Source: Iris pallida (Eukaryota > Streptophyta > Magnoliopsida > Asparagales > Iridaceae). From it: DNA of 64,000 bases. Below the pieces are notes generated by a model, which was not told the DNA's origin, made no database searches, and saw only the letters and a program-made list of their open reading frames with translations. Positions 1-10,221 of this stretch are shown one piece after another. The position numbers were made by a program, and so were the translations under genes. The stretch's first letter is position 1. Each line of letters starts with the position of its first letter. Location of the stretch: the NCBI GenBank assembly GCA_029216955.1, contig JANAVB010015600.1, positions 24,446,538 to 24,510,537 of the forward strand. The letters run 5' to 3'.

Positions 1-1218
1 GAAGACTTTGTTCACAACATAGGGACCTTCCCACTTTGCATCGAACTTGCCTTTACTCATATGAGTCATAGTCATAGGACGTCTGACTGTTAGAACGAGT
101 TCTCCTTTTTGATATGCTCGAACTCTGACTTTCTTGTTAAAAGCTCTTGAGATTCTGGCTTGATAGAATTCGATATTCTGTTGAGCAAATAATCGCTTTT
201 CATCCAGAGCTTCTAATTCCTGAAGTCGAAGACGATCATTATTCTCGGTAGTAAGTTCATTAGTGATTGCTATCCTTAAAGAAGGAATTTGAATCTCTAA
301 TGGAAGAACAGCTTCGCATCCATACACCAGAGAAAAAGGTGTACATTTGGTGGCATTACGAACTGTAGTGTGGTAAGCCCACAGACATTCACCAAGTTTC
401 TCACTCCATTTCCGTTTGTTGGTAGAAACAAACTTCTTTAAGAGTTTGATGATGGTCTTGTTGAAAGTTTCTGCTAATCCATTAGCTGCCGGATTATATG
501 CGGTAGAAGCCACATTGTTAATCCGATGATCGTCGCAGAATCGAGTAAACTTCTGGCTGACGAACTGTGGTCCATTATCATGAATAATGCATCGAGGAAC
601 ACCAAATCAGTAGATGACATGATGCTTGATAAAGTTGATGACATTAGAAGTTTTGGCTTCAGATAATGGAATGGCTTCGGCCCATTTGGAGAAATAATCA
701 GTTATTACGAGAATAAACCGATGACCTTTTGATGACGGCGGATTGATTGGACCGATAACATCCATGCCCCAAGCTTTGAAGTGCCATGATGCTGCCGTTG
801 GATGTAGAAATTCTGAAGGTTGATGGATAAAATCCACATGGATTTGACAAGCTTTACACTTCTTTGCATATTCGATGGCATCTGATATCATAGTAGGCCA
901 ATAATAACCCATACGTCGAATACGATCTTGAAGTTTAGGTCCAGGCTGATGTGCTCTGCAAATTCCATCATGTGCTTCGCGGATAATTTGTTGGGCCTCA
1001 TCACCGACAATACATCGAAGAAGTAAACCATCATAAGCTCGACGATATAAGGTTTTTGTAGTATGATTGTAATAAAAACTGAGTGATCGTCGTCTGATAG
1101 ATGCTGCCTCACTCGGATTATCTGGAAGAATATCATTCAATACGAAATCTAAGAAAGGAAGTCTCCAATCTTTATCCGTATTCTGAATCTCAGTCAAACT
1201 ACTGAAGGTGAATTCCAT
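1..1218 (-). pseudogene. Element A integrase, broken and cut by window edge
   Basis: Integrase joins the retroelement cDNA to host DNA. On the minus strand the frame from 1218 shows the zinc-binding part (HDGICRAHQPGP, then CKACQ) and the core with its three acidic positions: GMDVIGP, then IIHDNGPQF, then a glutamate in GLAETFNK. A TGA at 607-609 interrupts the frame where the sister element B has arginine, between HVIY and FGVPR. Beyond it the frame stays open to base 1. This is a pseudogene by one nonsense codon here, and the C-terminus is not in the window. It is in a different frame from the RNase H upstream. Confidence 0.9.
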
Positions 1219-1253
1219 ACTAGAATCAGATGAAGATGATACTGATTTACGAC

Positions 1254-2360
1254 TTAATCCAAATCTCTTGTTGTATTGACATCATGAGATGTTGATTCTT
1301 CAATGTCAACTGGAAGTCCTAGAGTTAGATTGTTTTCGAGATGAAATAATTCTCGATTGTAGACAACGATCATTTGTTGACGTCTAACCGGAATAGCTAA
1401 TACTGCCGCAAGATTAGCAAGAGCATCAGCTTCTGTGTTACATGCTCGCCTAACATGCTCGATGAAGAATTCTTCAAATGAAGAAGCCATAGATATAGCC
1501 GATCTATGATAAGGAACCAAATCTTGATGGCGAACTTCATAAGTGCCCCTTATCTGATTGACAATGAGTTTAGAATCTCCGTACGCCTCCAAATGTTGAA
1601 TATTCAAATGTTTAGCGAGCTGAAGACCAATGAGTAATGCATTGTACTCAGCAACGTTGTTTGAACATGGTTGATCGAGAGAATAAGCTCTTTGGAAAGC
1701 AAGACCTTCTGGTGATACAAGAACAATTCCAACTCCAGCAACAATGTCACCATTAGGACCTATTCTTGAAGCTCCGTCAAAGAATAGACGCCAAGTAGAA
1801 TCTTCTTCATCAGTTTGATTTGAGTCTAGGACTTCATCTGGAATTTCATCGTAGAGTTTTGAATTCTCTGGAATTAAATGAGCAGCCAGAAAATCAGCTA
1901 AAGCTTGTCCTTTGACTGATTTCTGAGGGATATAATGCATGTCATACTGTGCAAGTAAGATTCCCCAATTAGCCAATCGAGAATTTAAAACACTTGGTTT
2001 CTTCATCATGACCCGTATAGGATTGATCCTGGAAATGACATGAATGGTCTGGCCAATGATATAATGTCGTGTCTTTTGGACAGCGAACATCAGGGCTAGA
2101 CATTCTTTCTCGACCGGTGAATATCGATGTTCAGCTCCGGTTATGGTACGACTGAGATAGAAAATGGCTTGTTCATGACCATTTTTATTCTTTTGAGCAA
2201 GCAGCGCACCCAGTGAATGACTCATTGCTCGAGTATATAGGAGGAATGGTATTCCTGAGACAGGAGGTACCAATATTGGAGGGCTCATCAGATATTGTTT
2301 TATATCATCGAATGCTTTCTGACATTCATCATTCCAGACAAAAGAAACACCTTTCTTCAT
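1254..2360 (-). pseudogene. Element A RNase H plus second (archaeal-type-like) RNase H
   Basis: This 368-codon stretch holds the end of the RT-linked RNase H (about residues 40-165, with LSRT and VEKECLAL typical of gypsy RNase H). A second RNase H follows (about residues 190-320): it opens with FFDGAS, has AEYNALLIGL and GDSKLIVNQ, and ends with a TEADALA segment. These carry the acidic residues expected of a type I RNase H. Dual RNase H is a known trait of Tat elements. It is in a different frame from RT upstream (2357-4009) and from integrase downstream, so at least one indel lies on each side. Confidence 0.88.
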
Positions 2361-4009
2361 GAGTTTATTGAATGGTCTGCAGCGTCCTGATAAATTAGAG
2401 ATGAATCTCCTGATATAAGCGATCCTTGAAATCCTCGTAGCTCTTTTAAGGTGCGTGGAGGACGCATCTCTTGGATGGCTTTGATCTTCTCGGGTTCCAC
2501 GTGTATACCTTTAGAGGTAATGACGAAGCCGAGAAATTTGCCACTAGAGACGCCTAAGAAGGACTTAGTAGGGTTCATCTTTAATTGATGCTTACGCATT
2601 AGATCAAATATAGTCTTCAAATCTTGGATGTGATCCTCTTTTTGTCGACTTTTAACTGCAATGTCATCAACGTAGCATTCGACTGTTTTCCGCAAACGTT
2701 CACGGAATATAGTGCTCATGGCTCGTTGATAAGTTGCTCCTGCATTCTTGAGACCGAATGGCATTACTGTATAACAGTATGTACCAATCGGCGTTCTGAA
2801 AGAAGTATGTTTCTCGTCATCTGGAAACATTTTAATCTGATTGTACCCAGAATATCCGTCCATGAATGACATCCGTTTAAACCCACAGGTATTATCGATC
2901 ATAACATCAGTAATTGGTAGAGGAAACTCGTCTTTAGGACATGCCACATTGAGATCGCGGTAGTCTATGCATACTCTGATCTTGCCAGTCTTTTTAAGGA
3001 CAGAAACTATATTAGCCACCCAATCGGGATGTTGCTCCTCTCTGATAAACCCAGAAGCCATGAGTTTATTGACTTCAGCTTCAATTGCATCCATAATGTC
3101 TGGACGAAATCGTCGCTGTTGTTGTTTGACCGGTTTAGCATTTGGCATAATATTGAGTTTATGAGTTGCAATATGCGGATCGAGTCCTGGCATATCTTCA
3201 TAACTCCAGGCGAAAACATCGATGTATTCACGAATAAGTTTGATCATGTCTTGCTTATCAGTTTCTGAAAGACTGTCACTAATGAATATTGGTTTGGGGG
3301 ATCCCTCTTCACCAACATCTATTTGGACGAGTTTGTCTTCAGTTGGAGGTTCTTTTTGCTCAAATCGGAACTCCCATTGATTGTCTAATCTTTGGGCCCA
3401 TTGTTCTGATTCAGGTGAGATTTCAAAGTCATCTTCGTTTTCATCATCTTCTTCAGAAACGTCAATAGAGACCATGTTGGAAGAAAGAATATTGCGGTAG
3501 AAGTCACCAATACTTGTATCAGAATCCCAAAAGATGGTACTAGAAGAATCAGATCTCTTATCTTCATCAGATTCGGGATCTTCATGGATAGTATTGATAA
3601 AGGGAGTAGGAGCAATATAACCCAATCCGTATTTTGTCCTTCCGTATTTCAGAGGAGGAATCCGGACAGGCATTCTTCTTCCTTTCCCATTACTGAGGCC
3701 AGTTCTGAAGTCATAGCCCATATTTTTGATAATGTCTTTAGATTGCTGACTATAACGACGTAATTGTAACCTTCCAGTATCATCGTCTTTGTCATCGTCT
3801 TTCGGATCAGAAGAATTTTGGGGCCCTTTGTAGAAGAATATTGGAATATCTCCTGGTTTTCTACTAGGAACTAGAAAGTATGAAGTTTGTGCTAATTCTA
3901 GGAATACCCCTGTATGAAAAGTCTGTACAACTCCTATAGTTATTGTTCTCAAGTCATCTAACAAATGCAAATAACTATGAACAAGATTACACACATCAAT
4001 ATACTGCAA
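2357..4009 (-). pseudogene. Element A reverse transcriptase with upstream G-patch-like segment
   Basis: The 550-codon stretch starts after a stop that separates it from the protease region, though the two are in the same frame. Residues about 90-133 read MGYDFRTGL, GKGRRMP and GLGY, which fits the glycine spacing of a G-patch. From about residue 275 it is a gypsy RT: KLNIMPNAKPVKQQQRR, LPITDVMIDNT, MPFGLKNAGATYQRAM, and the catalytic YVDD near residue 443. The last 25 residues are shifted relative to B, where the text reads AYIRRFISNLSGRCRPF, so a one-base deletion near 2430 cuts RT from RNase H. Confidence 0.9.
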
Positions 4010-4063
4010 AGATGGAGACTTTTCATTAAATTTAAAAGTAGAAATATTTACATCAGGAGAAGG

Positions 4064-5824
4064 CTAAGCCTTAGAAATCTTAGCCAAATCAATGACTAAA
4101 GGGGGAGAAGAAGAACGAGAGGAAGTTTTGTTTCGATTAAGATCGATAACAAATGGCTCAGAAGAGGTGAGCTCCCTTGAAGCCTGAGATGGAATAGTAG
4201 TTCGACCTCCAACTGGGATTACCAAAGTATCCTGTTTGATATGTGAAGATACAGGAACTGTAGTACGCCCACTGACGGGAATGATCAGTGTACCTTGAGT
4301 AGACGACTGGGGTAATGGAGAGATTCGTCCGCTCACTGGAATAATGAAAGAATCTTCTCCGGAGGGATTAAGAGAATGTTGCTGAGTAGTTCGACCTTTA
4401 ATAGGAATTATCAAGGTCTCACTTTGTGAATCTTCTTGTTCCATAGCTTGTATCACCTTTGTATACTCTTTTTTGTACATCCGGGAATCATTGAAATAAG
4501 CTTCAACTCCGTGGAAGGGATTTATATCAGCCACTTCCTTTCGTACTTGTCCATTGCTATCAATGTATTTGAAACACTGATGAAGAGTGGAAGGCACCAC
4601 ATTATTTTCATGAAGGAAGGGTCTTCCCAGAAGAAGATTGTAAGATCCCACGATTTCGATCACATAGAAAGTGACTTTGGATCTGAAATCGCCTATCTGA
4701 AGTTTCAGATGAATCTTTCCCAAAGGTTCGCTCCGGCTTTGATTGAATCCCAAGATAGTAGTAACCGTCTTGGAAAGCTTATGAAGAGGGATTTTTAATT
4801 CATCCAACAGACTCTTTGGCATTATGCTTATAGCAGACCCTGGATCAATGAGGATACGATCTATCTTTATCGTATCGATATAACCGGTGAAGTAGAGAGG
4901 CCGATCATGTAGATTATTCTCCAGTAGCATGTTATCTTGTGTAAAGGTGATATTTGGGATAATCTCCAATACACTGTTGCAATGTAAGCAAGTGACAGGT
5001 TTTTCATCTGACTTCTTTAATTGTGCAAGACAAGAGTCAGCCTGAAGAAGTGCCTCACTTAATGTCTCCCGAGTCTCTTTAGAAAGACGTAGAAGTTCAA
5101 AGAGGGACATTCTAGCTGGAGTACTAGCAAGTTGAGCTAGAATGTCGAAGTTATAAGGCTTCTGAAGTCCAAGAGGAGGGGACTTCTTGATTGGCTTATC
5201 AAATCGAGCCTGTTGCTTGCCTTTCTCAAGAGCTGTGGGCTTGGAAGGAGTAGGTACCCCCGGTGTAGTTGAAGGAACAGGTGCAGTGGATGATTCTTCT
5301 TCAAGAGGAACATTGGGAGCATATTTGTCGGCAGAAGAGATATCAGGAGTATCCTCAGGATTTTTAGAATAATCCTTTAGATAAGGTTTCCCTGTTCTAG
5401 TAGCACCAGCAAGCGCTTCTGCTTTGTCTTTTGGTTCTGTGTCGGGAGTAGATCCGAGAGAAGTCATATGACATGACTTAGTTTTTCCAGCCTTCTTAGA
5501 TTTTCGGGAAGTAGTCTTTTGAGGAGGGGATTCAAAATCTGCCACTAGATCAGGATGAATCCATATGATTTCTCCTGTTTCCATAGTGATTGGTACTAAA
5601 CCCTCAGACTGTGGAGGAGGAATATTCACTATTTCAAGAGTTGCCTTGGGAATAGGAACGATCCCGCTTTCAAGGAATTGAGAAGGGAAATCTCCGAATT
5701 GCATAGAGACGACGTTGGAGGTGACGGTCTTCTCTTTCGGAGTAAGAGTGATAGCTCCAGATTTGATCATTTCCTGGATCTTCCCTTTCAGTACATAACA
5801 TGTACGAACTATGTGACCCAACAT
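4064..5824 (-). pseudogene. Element A gag C-terminus / aspartic protease region
   Basis: The stretch opens with the tail of a gag knuckle of the form YCxYHRxxGHxxxxCxxLK; its first residues lie upstream at about 5825-5850 in the same frame, without a start codon. A low-complexity linker follows, then a retropepsin-like domain near residue 325 (LIDPGSAISIMP, with Asp in the DxGS-like motif) and YNLLLGRPFLH before VPSTLHQC. The C-terminal third has repeats of the form IPVSGRT. The frame is offset from the gag stretch at 5911-7383, so an indel near 6080 separates them. It ends in a TAG that interrupts the link to RT. Confidence 0.82.
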
Positions 5825-5910
5825 TCTGTGGTATAGACAGTATTTAGGATGATCTGTCTTACCAGCCTCATCAGGTTTCTTGATTTCAGGTAATTGTATT
5901 TTATTACCTT

Positions 5911-7671
5911 TCAGCAGACATTCGAAGATACCAAGGACATCATCATCATCAAAAGAGTATTCTTCTTTGGGGCGAGGTGCTCTTGGTTGCTGAGTCGTAG
6001 AGGCAGGAGGAGTTTGAACAGTCGATGCATCTTTACTCTGAAGATTAACTTCAAGGGTTTCTTTTCCCTTGCGAGTATTGGATTAACATTATTATTATTA
6101 TTCTGACCTGTTTCTTTGGGAGCCATTTGCACTCCTAAACCTTTGAAGGTTTCAACACTAATTTCTGCAGCTTTGGCACTCACTATGAAGGAAGGCCAAT
6201 CTTGAAATTGAGTAGATCCTGTCCACATGCTGATGATTGGTAACAGATTTGATTTGTATGTGTCAATAGTAACAGCATCAGGAGTTCCAAGAGGCATCTT
6301 CAGAGCTTCTCTTCGAAACCGTTCAATGAAATCCTCAACAGTTTCGTTATTCTTCTGCTTGATTCTTATAAGAGCAGACATAGTCATGTCATTGAGCCCT
6401 TCATAGAACCGTTCAAGAAACATTTGTTTGAAGCCGGCAAATGAGGTAATGCACCCATCAGGGAGACTTCTATACCAGTCATAAGCCGTTTCCTTGAGAC
6501 ATCCGACAAACACCCGAGTAAGGAGGGCGTCACTTGGTTGTAGATGGTCAGTCATCACTTCAAAGTGATTGATAAATTGACTCGGAGAAGTGGTTCCATC
6601 ATAGAATGAGATAGTAGGAGGCTTGTATTTAGGAGGATAAGATACTTGCTTCCATTCTATCGGGTAAGGTTGCTTGATACCTAACCTTTGCAAACCATCC
6701 TTCTGTTTGAATGCCTCAAATTGAGTTCGGAGATTCTTCAATTCTTCAGTAACAACTTCGGAAGATTGTGGAGTTGTAGCTTGTAGGGAAAAATTGGGAG
6801 GAGGAACAGCATTATAAGCACTACCCCCAGCTTCCGAGTGACTAGGAACTGGTTGAGCTTGCCCAGGAGTATTGGATTGTACTGCTGGAGGAACATGTAC
6901 TGGGCTTACACCAGTGTTAATTGGTATGGCTTCAGGTACAGTCTGCTGATTTTGCATCTGGGCTGCCATAAGTTTATACATTGACTTCATAGTGTCGGCC
7001 ATAGACTTCATTTGCTGTTCCAAAGAAGCAATTCTTTGTTCTTGAGGAGTCATGGAAGAAGAAGGTTCATCAGTATTCCCATCGACCATATAAGTCGTGA
7101 CTGTACGAGGGATTATTGATGAACTGGTGGATGTTGTTTGTTCCGAGTCACTGCTTTGTGTGTCAAAGTCATTTGTAGGAGAACTACCTCCAGTAGAAAG
7201 AGGTGGGAAGTTAGATTCTCCAAGAAATTCAGAATCATTTTCAGGAATCAAAGTCCTTTGATTAGAAGCCGTGGCTTTTGATCTGGTGTATCTATATACT
7301 CCATCTGGACTATCAGTTCTACCCCCAGTATCCCAAGAGGCCATGTTGACAGAAGCAAACAGAGGTTCATCTTCATCAGGCATAGGTTCATACTGAATCC
7401 GATTGAATACAGATTGTCGTTTAGTTTGGCATCTGTATTACATTATGACTCTTGGCTGGAAGTCATATTCATGATCAGCATGGTCATGATCCATTGATTG
7501 ACATCTGCATTGAATTATGACTCTTGGTTGGAAGTCATATTCAGCATGGTCAAGATCCATTGACACAGAATTATTCCTTCTCTTCTGTTGAAGATGTTCT
7601 CGTAAATCTGTCTGTAAAGACTGAGGTACGTCAGAGAACATTCTTTGTGTATTTTTAGGAATATATTTTCG
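5911..7671 (-). pseudogene. Element A gag, central part, truncated by element B
   Basis: Gag forms the particle that packages element RNA. The frame 7383-5911 contains the retrotransposon gag domain: EWKQVSYPPKYKP, FINHFEVMTDHL, AYDWYRSLPDG, FLERFYEG, then VEDFIERFRREALKMP. A TAA at 7438-7440 splits it from the in-frame stretch to its right, which runs into the LTR of B. Homologous text continues at 25630. The last residues (from about 6080) are out of frame, so the true continuation is the stretch at 4064-5824. Confidence 0.85.
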
Positions 7672-7676
7672 GTTCT
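7672..7676. repeat. Target-site duplication of element B, left copy (GTTCT)
   Basis: GTTCT directly precedes the TG of the B 3' LTR at 7677 and recurs at 25625-25629, directly after the CA of the other LTR. Five bases is the normal size for gypsy integration. Confidence 0.93.
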
Positions 7677-9107
7677 TGTTCGCCATGAAATATAAAAGAG
7701 CAGAACAATTATCGAAGGACTGGACTTTTACTTCACGTTACAAACTCTCTTGTACAAAGATAGCCTAGGGACGAAAACCTAGGTACAACAGTCTAAGTAC
7801 AATTGTTTATTTTTGATTCTGGGGGGGTGACGATAGAGGCTCGGGAAAGCGACGGCCGCTCTGCCTTACTCCTTGGACGATCGGTACGCAGCCTTGGCTC
7901 GGGGAAGATCTGCTTGGCGTTGACGAAAAAATGCACTTCTTGCTCTCCTCGTGTTGCTCTCCTGGCTTCTCTCTCTCTGTGTATCAAAAAGGGGAGCTCT
8001 CTCTGTATATCTCTCTCTTTCTTTCTTTTTCTTTTGTTCCCGATTCTTTTTGCAAGGAAATGATGCTGGCTATTTATAAGAGTGGGGTGTGATCATTAGG
8101 GTTTGCTAATGATCATTTGTTTGGATTGTCGGTACTCCTTCGATCTATCTGAACCCTTGATCTTGATTACAATGAATCCAGGCCATTAATGCGGGTAGCA
8201 CCGAATCTTGTGAGCAGTTAATGTTAACTGCTTTAAATCTTTGTGATTGATTATGCCAGTGTCTGATTGCTCACCACGTCTCCCGTTGGCTTGATGATAA
8301 ATGATATGCCCTGATCTCAGTAATTATGATGAGGATGTCAAATATACTTATTGGGATTCGGTTAAATCCTCGATTGATTCGATGCCACGTGTTTTGATTG
8401 CGAGTCCCGCCAGAGCCGCATAGGATAGACAACACTTGAACCGCAGGAAGACAATCTTCATGAGCCGCATAGGACAATGCTTTATTGAGCCGCAGCGGAT
8501 GAACTCTCAATGAGCCGCATATGCATAGTCTCTGTGAACCGTATAAGCTAGCGTTGCATTGAGCCACAGGGAATGGGTTCTCAGTGAGCCGCATGTGCAT
8601 GGTCCCTGCGAGCCGCATAAGGCAGCGTTGTGTTGAGCCGCAGGGACTGGGCTCTCAGTGAGCCGCATATGGCTGATCTCTACTGGCCATATAGGGTGAC
8701 TTCTCAGTGAGCCGCATGAAGCTGTCCTCCATTTAAGCCGCATGAGACTTGCCACGTGGCAACTTAGGACTTCTGACAGATCGGGTCAGAGATTTTCTTC
8801 TTTTCCCGAAGAGTCTATCATTATGGCAGAACCATTATGACACTTTATGCCAGAGCCGTCACGATCGTCGAGTCGTGTCAGAGCATTAAATGAGGCCACT
8901 ACTCAAATGGCCAGCTGTAGGGAAGGATCACAAGGGGGCACGTGGCGTCGATCGAGCCGCATATTCCTGCTGAACCGCATACACTCCCGAGCCGCATAAG
9001 ACTGAGAGTCTTCTTTGAACCGCATAAGGCAGCTCCTGTATGAGCCGCATAGGCTTCTTACTCGGAGCCGCATGGACCATTATTCTGATATTTTCCATGC
9101 TTCTACA
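7677..9107 (-). repeat. Element B 3' LTR
   Basis: 1431 bp, TG to CA, matching 24193-25624 with scattered single-base differences. It holds the TATA box (minus TATAAATA near 8070-8077), an inverted repeat upstream of it and the GCCGCAT array. Confidence 0.95.
8090..8115. repeat. Perfect inverted repeat upstream of the LTR TATA box (3' LTR copy)
   Basis: TGATCATTAG, a 6-base loop (GGTTTG), then CTAATGATCA: arms of 10 bases with no mismatch. In the LTR's own orientation it lies just upstream of the TATA box. The same structure is at 24607-24632 in the 5' LTR. Confidence 0.85.
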
Positions 9108-9260
9108 GGACCCCCTTCAAAGTTTTCAATTTGCAAAATTGAAACACTTTGAATAAGAAGCATGGCCCCGTTCATGCCGTATAGAATGTTCTGTCTGCCT
9201 GAGCTTCCCAGCCGCATAAGTGTCCCAGCCACATAGATTCATCTGGCCGCATAGGCTCTT
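8410..9260 (+). repeat. GCCGCAT motif array in and just beyond element B 3' LTR
   Basis: By eye I count 12 exact GCCGCAT on the plus strand within the LTR, two ACCGCAT, several one-base variants (GCCGCAG, ACCGTAT, GCCACAT), and two more exact copies beyond the LTR end at about 9212-9250. Spacing is irregular, roughly 20-60 bases, and flanks differ, so this is not a simple tandem repeat. Most copies are preceded by GA or A. Confidence 0.9.
9108..9119 (-). other. Element B polypurine tract
   Basis: On the minus strand GAAGGGGGTCC lies directly before the TGTAG start of the 3' LTR, the expected place of the plus-strand primer. Confidence 0.75.
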
Positions 9261-9444
9261 TGCCACGTGTCCTGACCACGTGTGCAAATCTTCATTAAGT
9301 GCCCTTGATTCGTTTTGAATTATCGCCATCTTTTGGGGGAGGATCCCAAGGGTTGGTTTTGCCTTGACCGAAGCATTTTGTCTTTATTTTTTTGAGGCGG
9401 CGCATAATCCGAGACGTTTATTTGTTGTATGGGTCTCTTTCGCC

Positions 9445-9452
9445 TATAAATA
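9445..9452 (+). promoter_or_regulatory. TATA box of the antisense gene
   Basis: TATAAATA in the context CGCCTATAAATAGG, about 100 bases before the ATG at 9552 and outside the LTR. A pyrimidine-rich leader follows. The plus orientation matches the antisense gene, not gag-pol. Confidence 0.7.
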
Positions 9453-9551
9453 GGAGTCTTTTAGTCTCTTGGGGGTTTCTTTACCTTCTCTCTTTGCTCT
9501 AATTCCCTGTTGCCGACTTTGCTTTTCGTCTTCTTCCCTCAACGATCGATA

Positions 9552-9693
9552 ATGGCTCCTAAGAAAGCCGCTGCATCGAAGGCCGCGAAGGGTAAGGCAG
9601 TTGCTTCTGCGGCGACTGCGACGACGAACATGGTCACTCCTCCGCCGGCTGCTGTGCACTCTGTCCATCCCGACGTTCACCCGCCTATTGCTG
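9552..9693 (+). CDS. Antisense gene of element B, exon 1 (basic Ala/Lys N-terminus)
   Basis: The ATG at 9552 opens a short exon reading MAPKKAAASKAAKGKAV, rich in Ala and Lys, then Pro-rich. It ends at 9693 before a GTAAGG donor. The leftover first base G joins TG of exon 2 to make a valine codon and keeps frame into the long exon 2. A GTG at 10221 in the unspliced sequence looks like a start, but it is the splice junction. The basic N-terminus could bind nucleic acid or act as a nuclear signal; that is inference. Confidence 0.8.
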
Positions 9694-10221
9694 GTAAGGG
9701 ATCATAAAAAACCCTAACTGTTGCCATGGCTCTGTTGCATACTTTATGCACAAGCCGCATGTACGAGGCTTATCGATGTAACCGCATAAGCACTTCGCCC
9801 CATGGGGCCGCATGAGCTTTGTCATACTCGATCGGAGCCGCATATGTGTTTTCGATTTGGGCCGCATAAGCGTCGCTCGCTTTTGAACTGCATAAGCTTG
9901 CTTGTTTGTAGCCGCATCAGCTCGTATGAGTCTGGCTTCATAGGCGTGCTTAACCTGAACCTCATGAGTCTATAAGCTCGTCTGAATTTGAGTTGTATGG
10001 ACTCGGTTAACTCGGAGCCGCATGAGGCTATGATGAATCAGAACCGCATGGACTCATCTGATTCTGAACCGCATGAGACTATGATGCACAGAACCGCATG
10101 GACTTATCTAATGCTGAGCCGCATGAGGCTGTAACGATCCGAGCCGCATAGACTCAAATGATCTTTCCAATGCTTCTGTTTTTGACTATCTTCTAACCTT
10201 GTTTCTTTCGTCTTTCTCCAG
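9694..10221 (+). other. Intron 1 of the antisense gene, filled with GCCGCAT motifs
   Basis: It runs from GTAAGG to TTTCTCCAG, 528 bases. I count eight exact GCCGCAT and about five ACCGCAT between 9754 and 10150, all on the plus strand, in the same form as in the LTR (GAGCCGCATGAGG and similar). The intron therefore shares its repeats with the LTR although the flanking text differs. Confidence 0.8.

Larger units (their letters stand above)
1..7671 (-). mobile_element. Tat-lineage Ty3/gypsy element A, left segment (pol to mid-gag)
   Basis: On the minus strand this segment reads, from right to left, gag, protease, reverse transcriptase, RNase H, a second RNase H and integrase. The window edge cuts the integrase, so the 3' LTR is outside. 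The right edge is the insertion point of element B. The rest of gag, the primer-binding site and the 5' LTR continue at 25630-28053. Two RNase H domains and the domain order are known marks of the Tat lineage. Several frameshifts and nonsense codons show that it is dead. Confidence 0.93.

Noticed and set aside
8410..9100. CRISPR-like array because of regularly recurring GCCGCAT
   Set aside because: The repeated word is only seven bases, spacing is irregular, and this is plant transposon DNA.
7677..9107. LTR shared by two tandem elements (A and B) through recombination
   Set aside because: The GTTCT duplication on both sides of B and the continuation of A gag at 25630 fit a nested insertion better.
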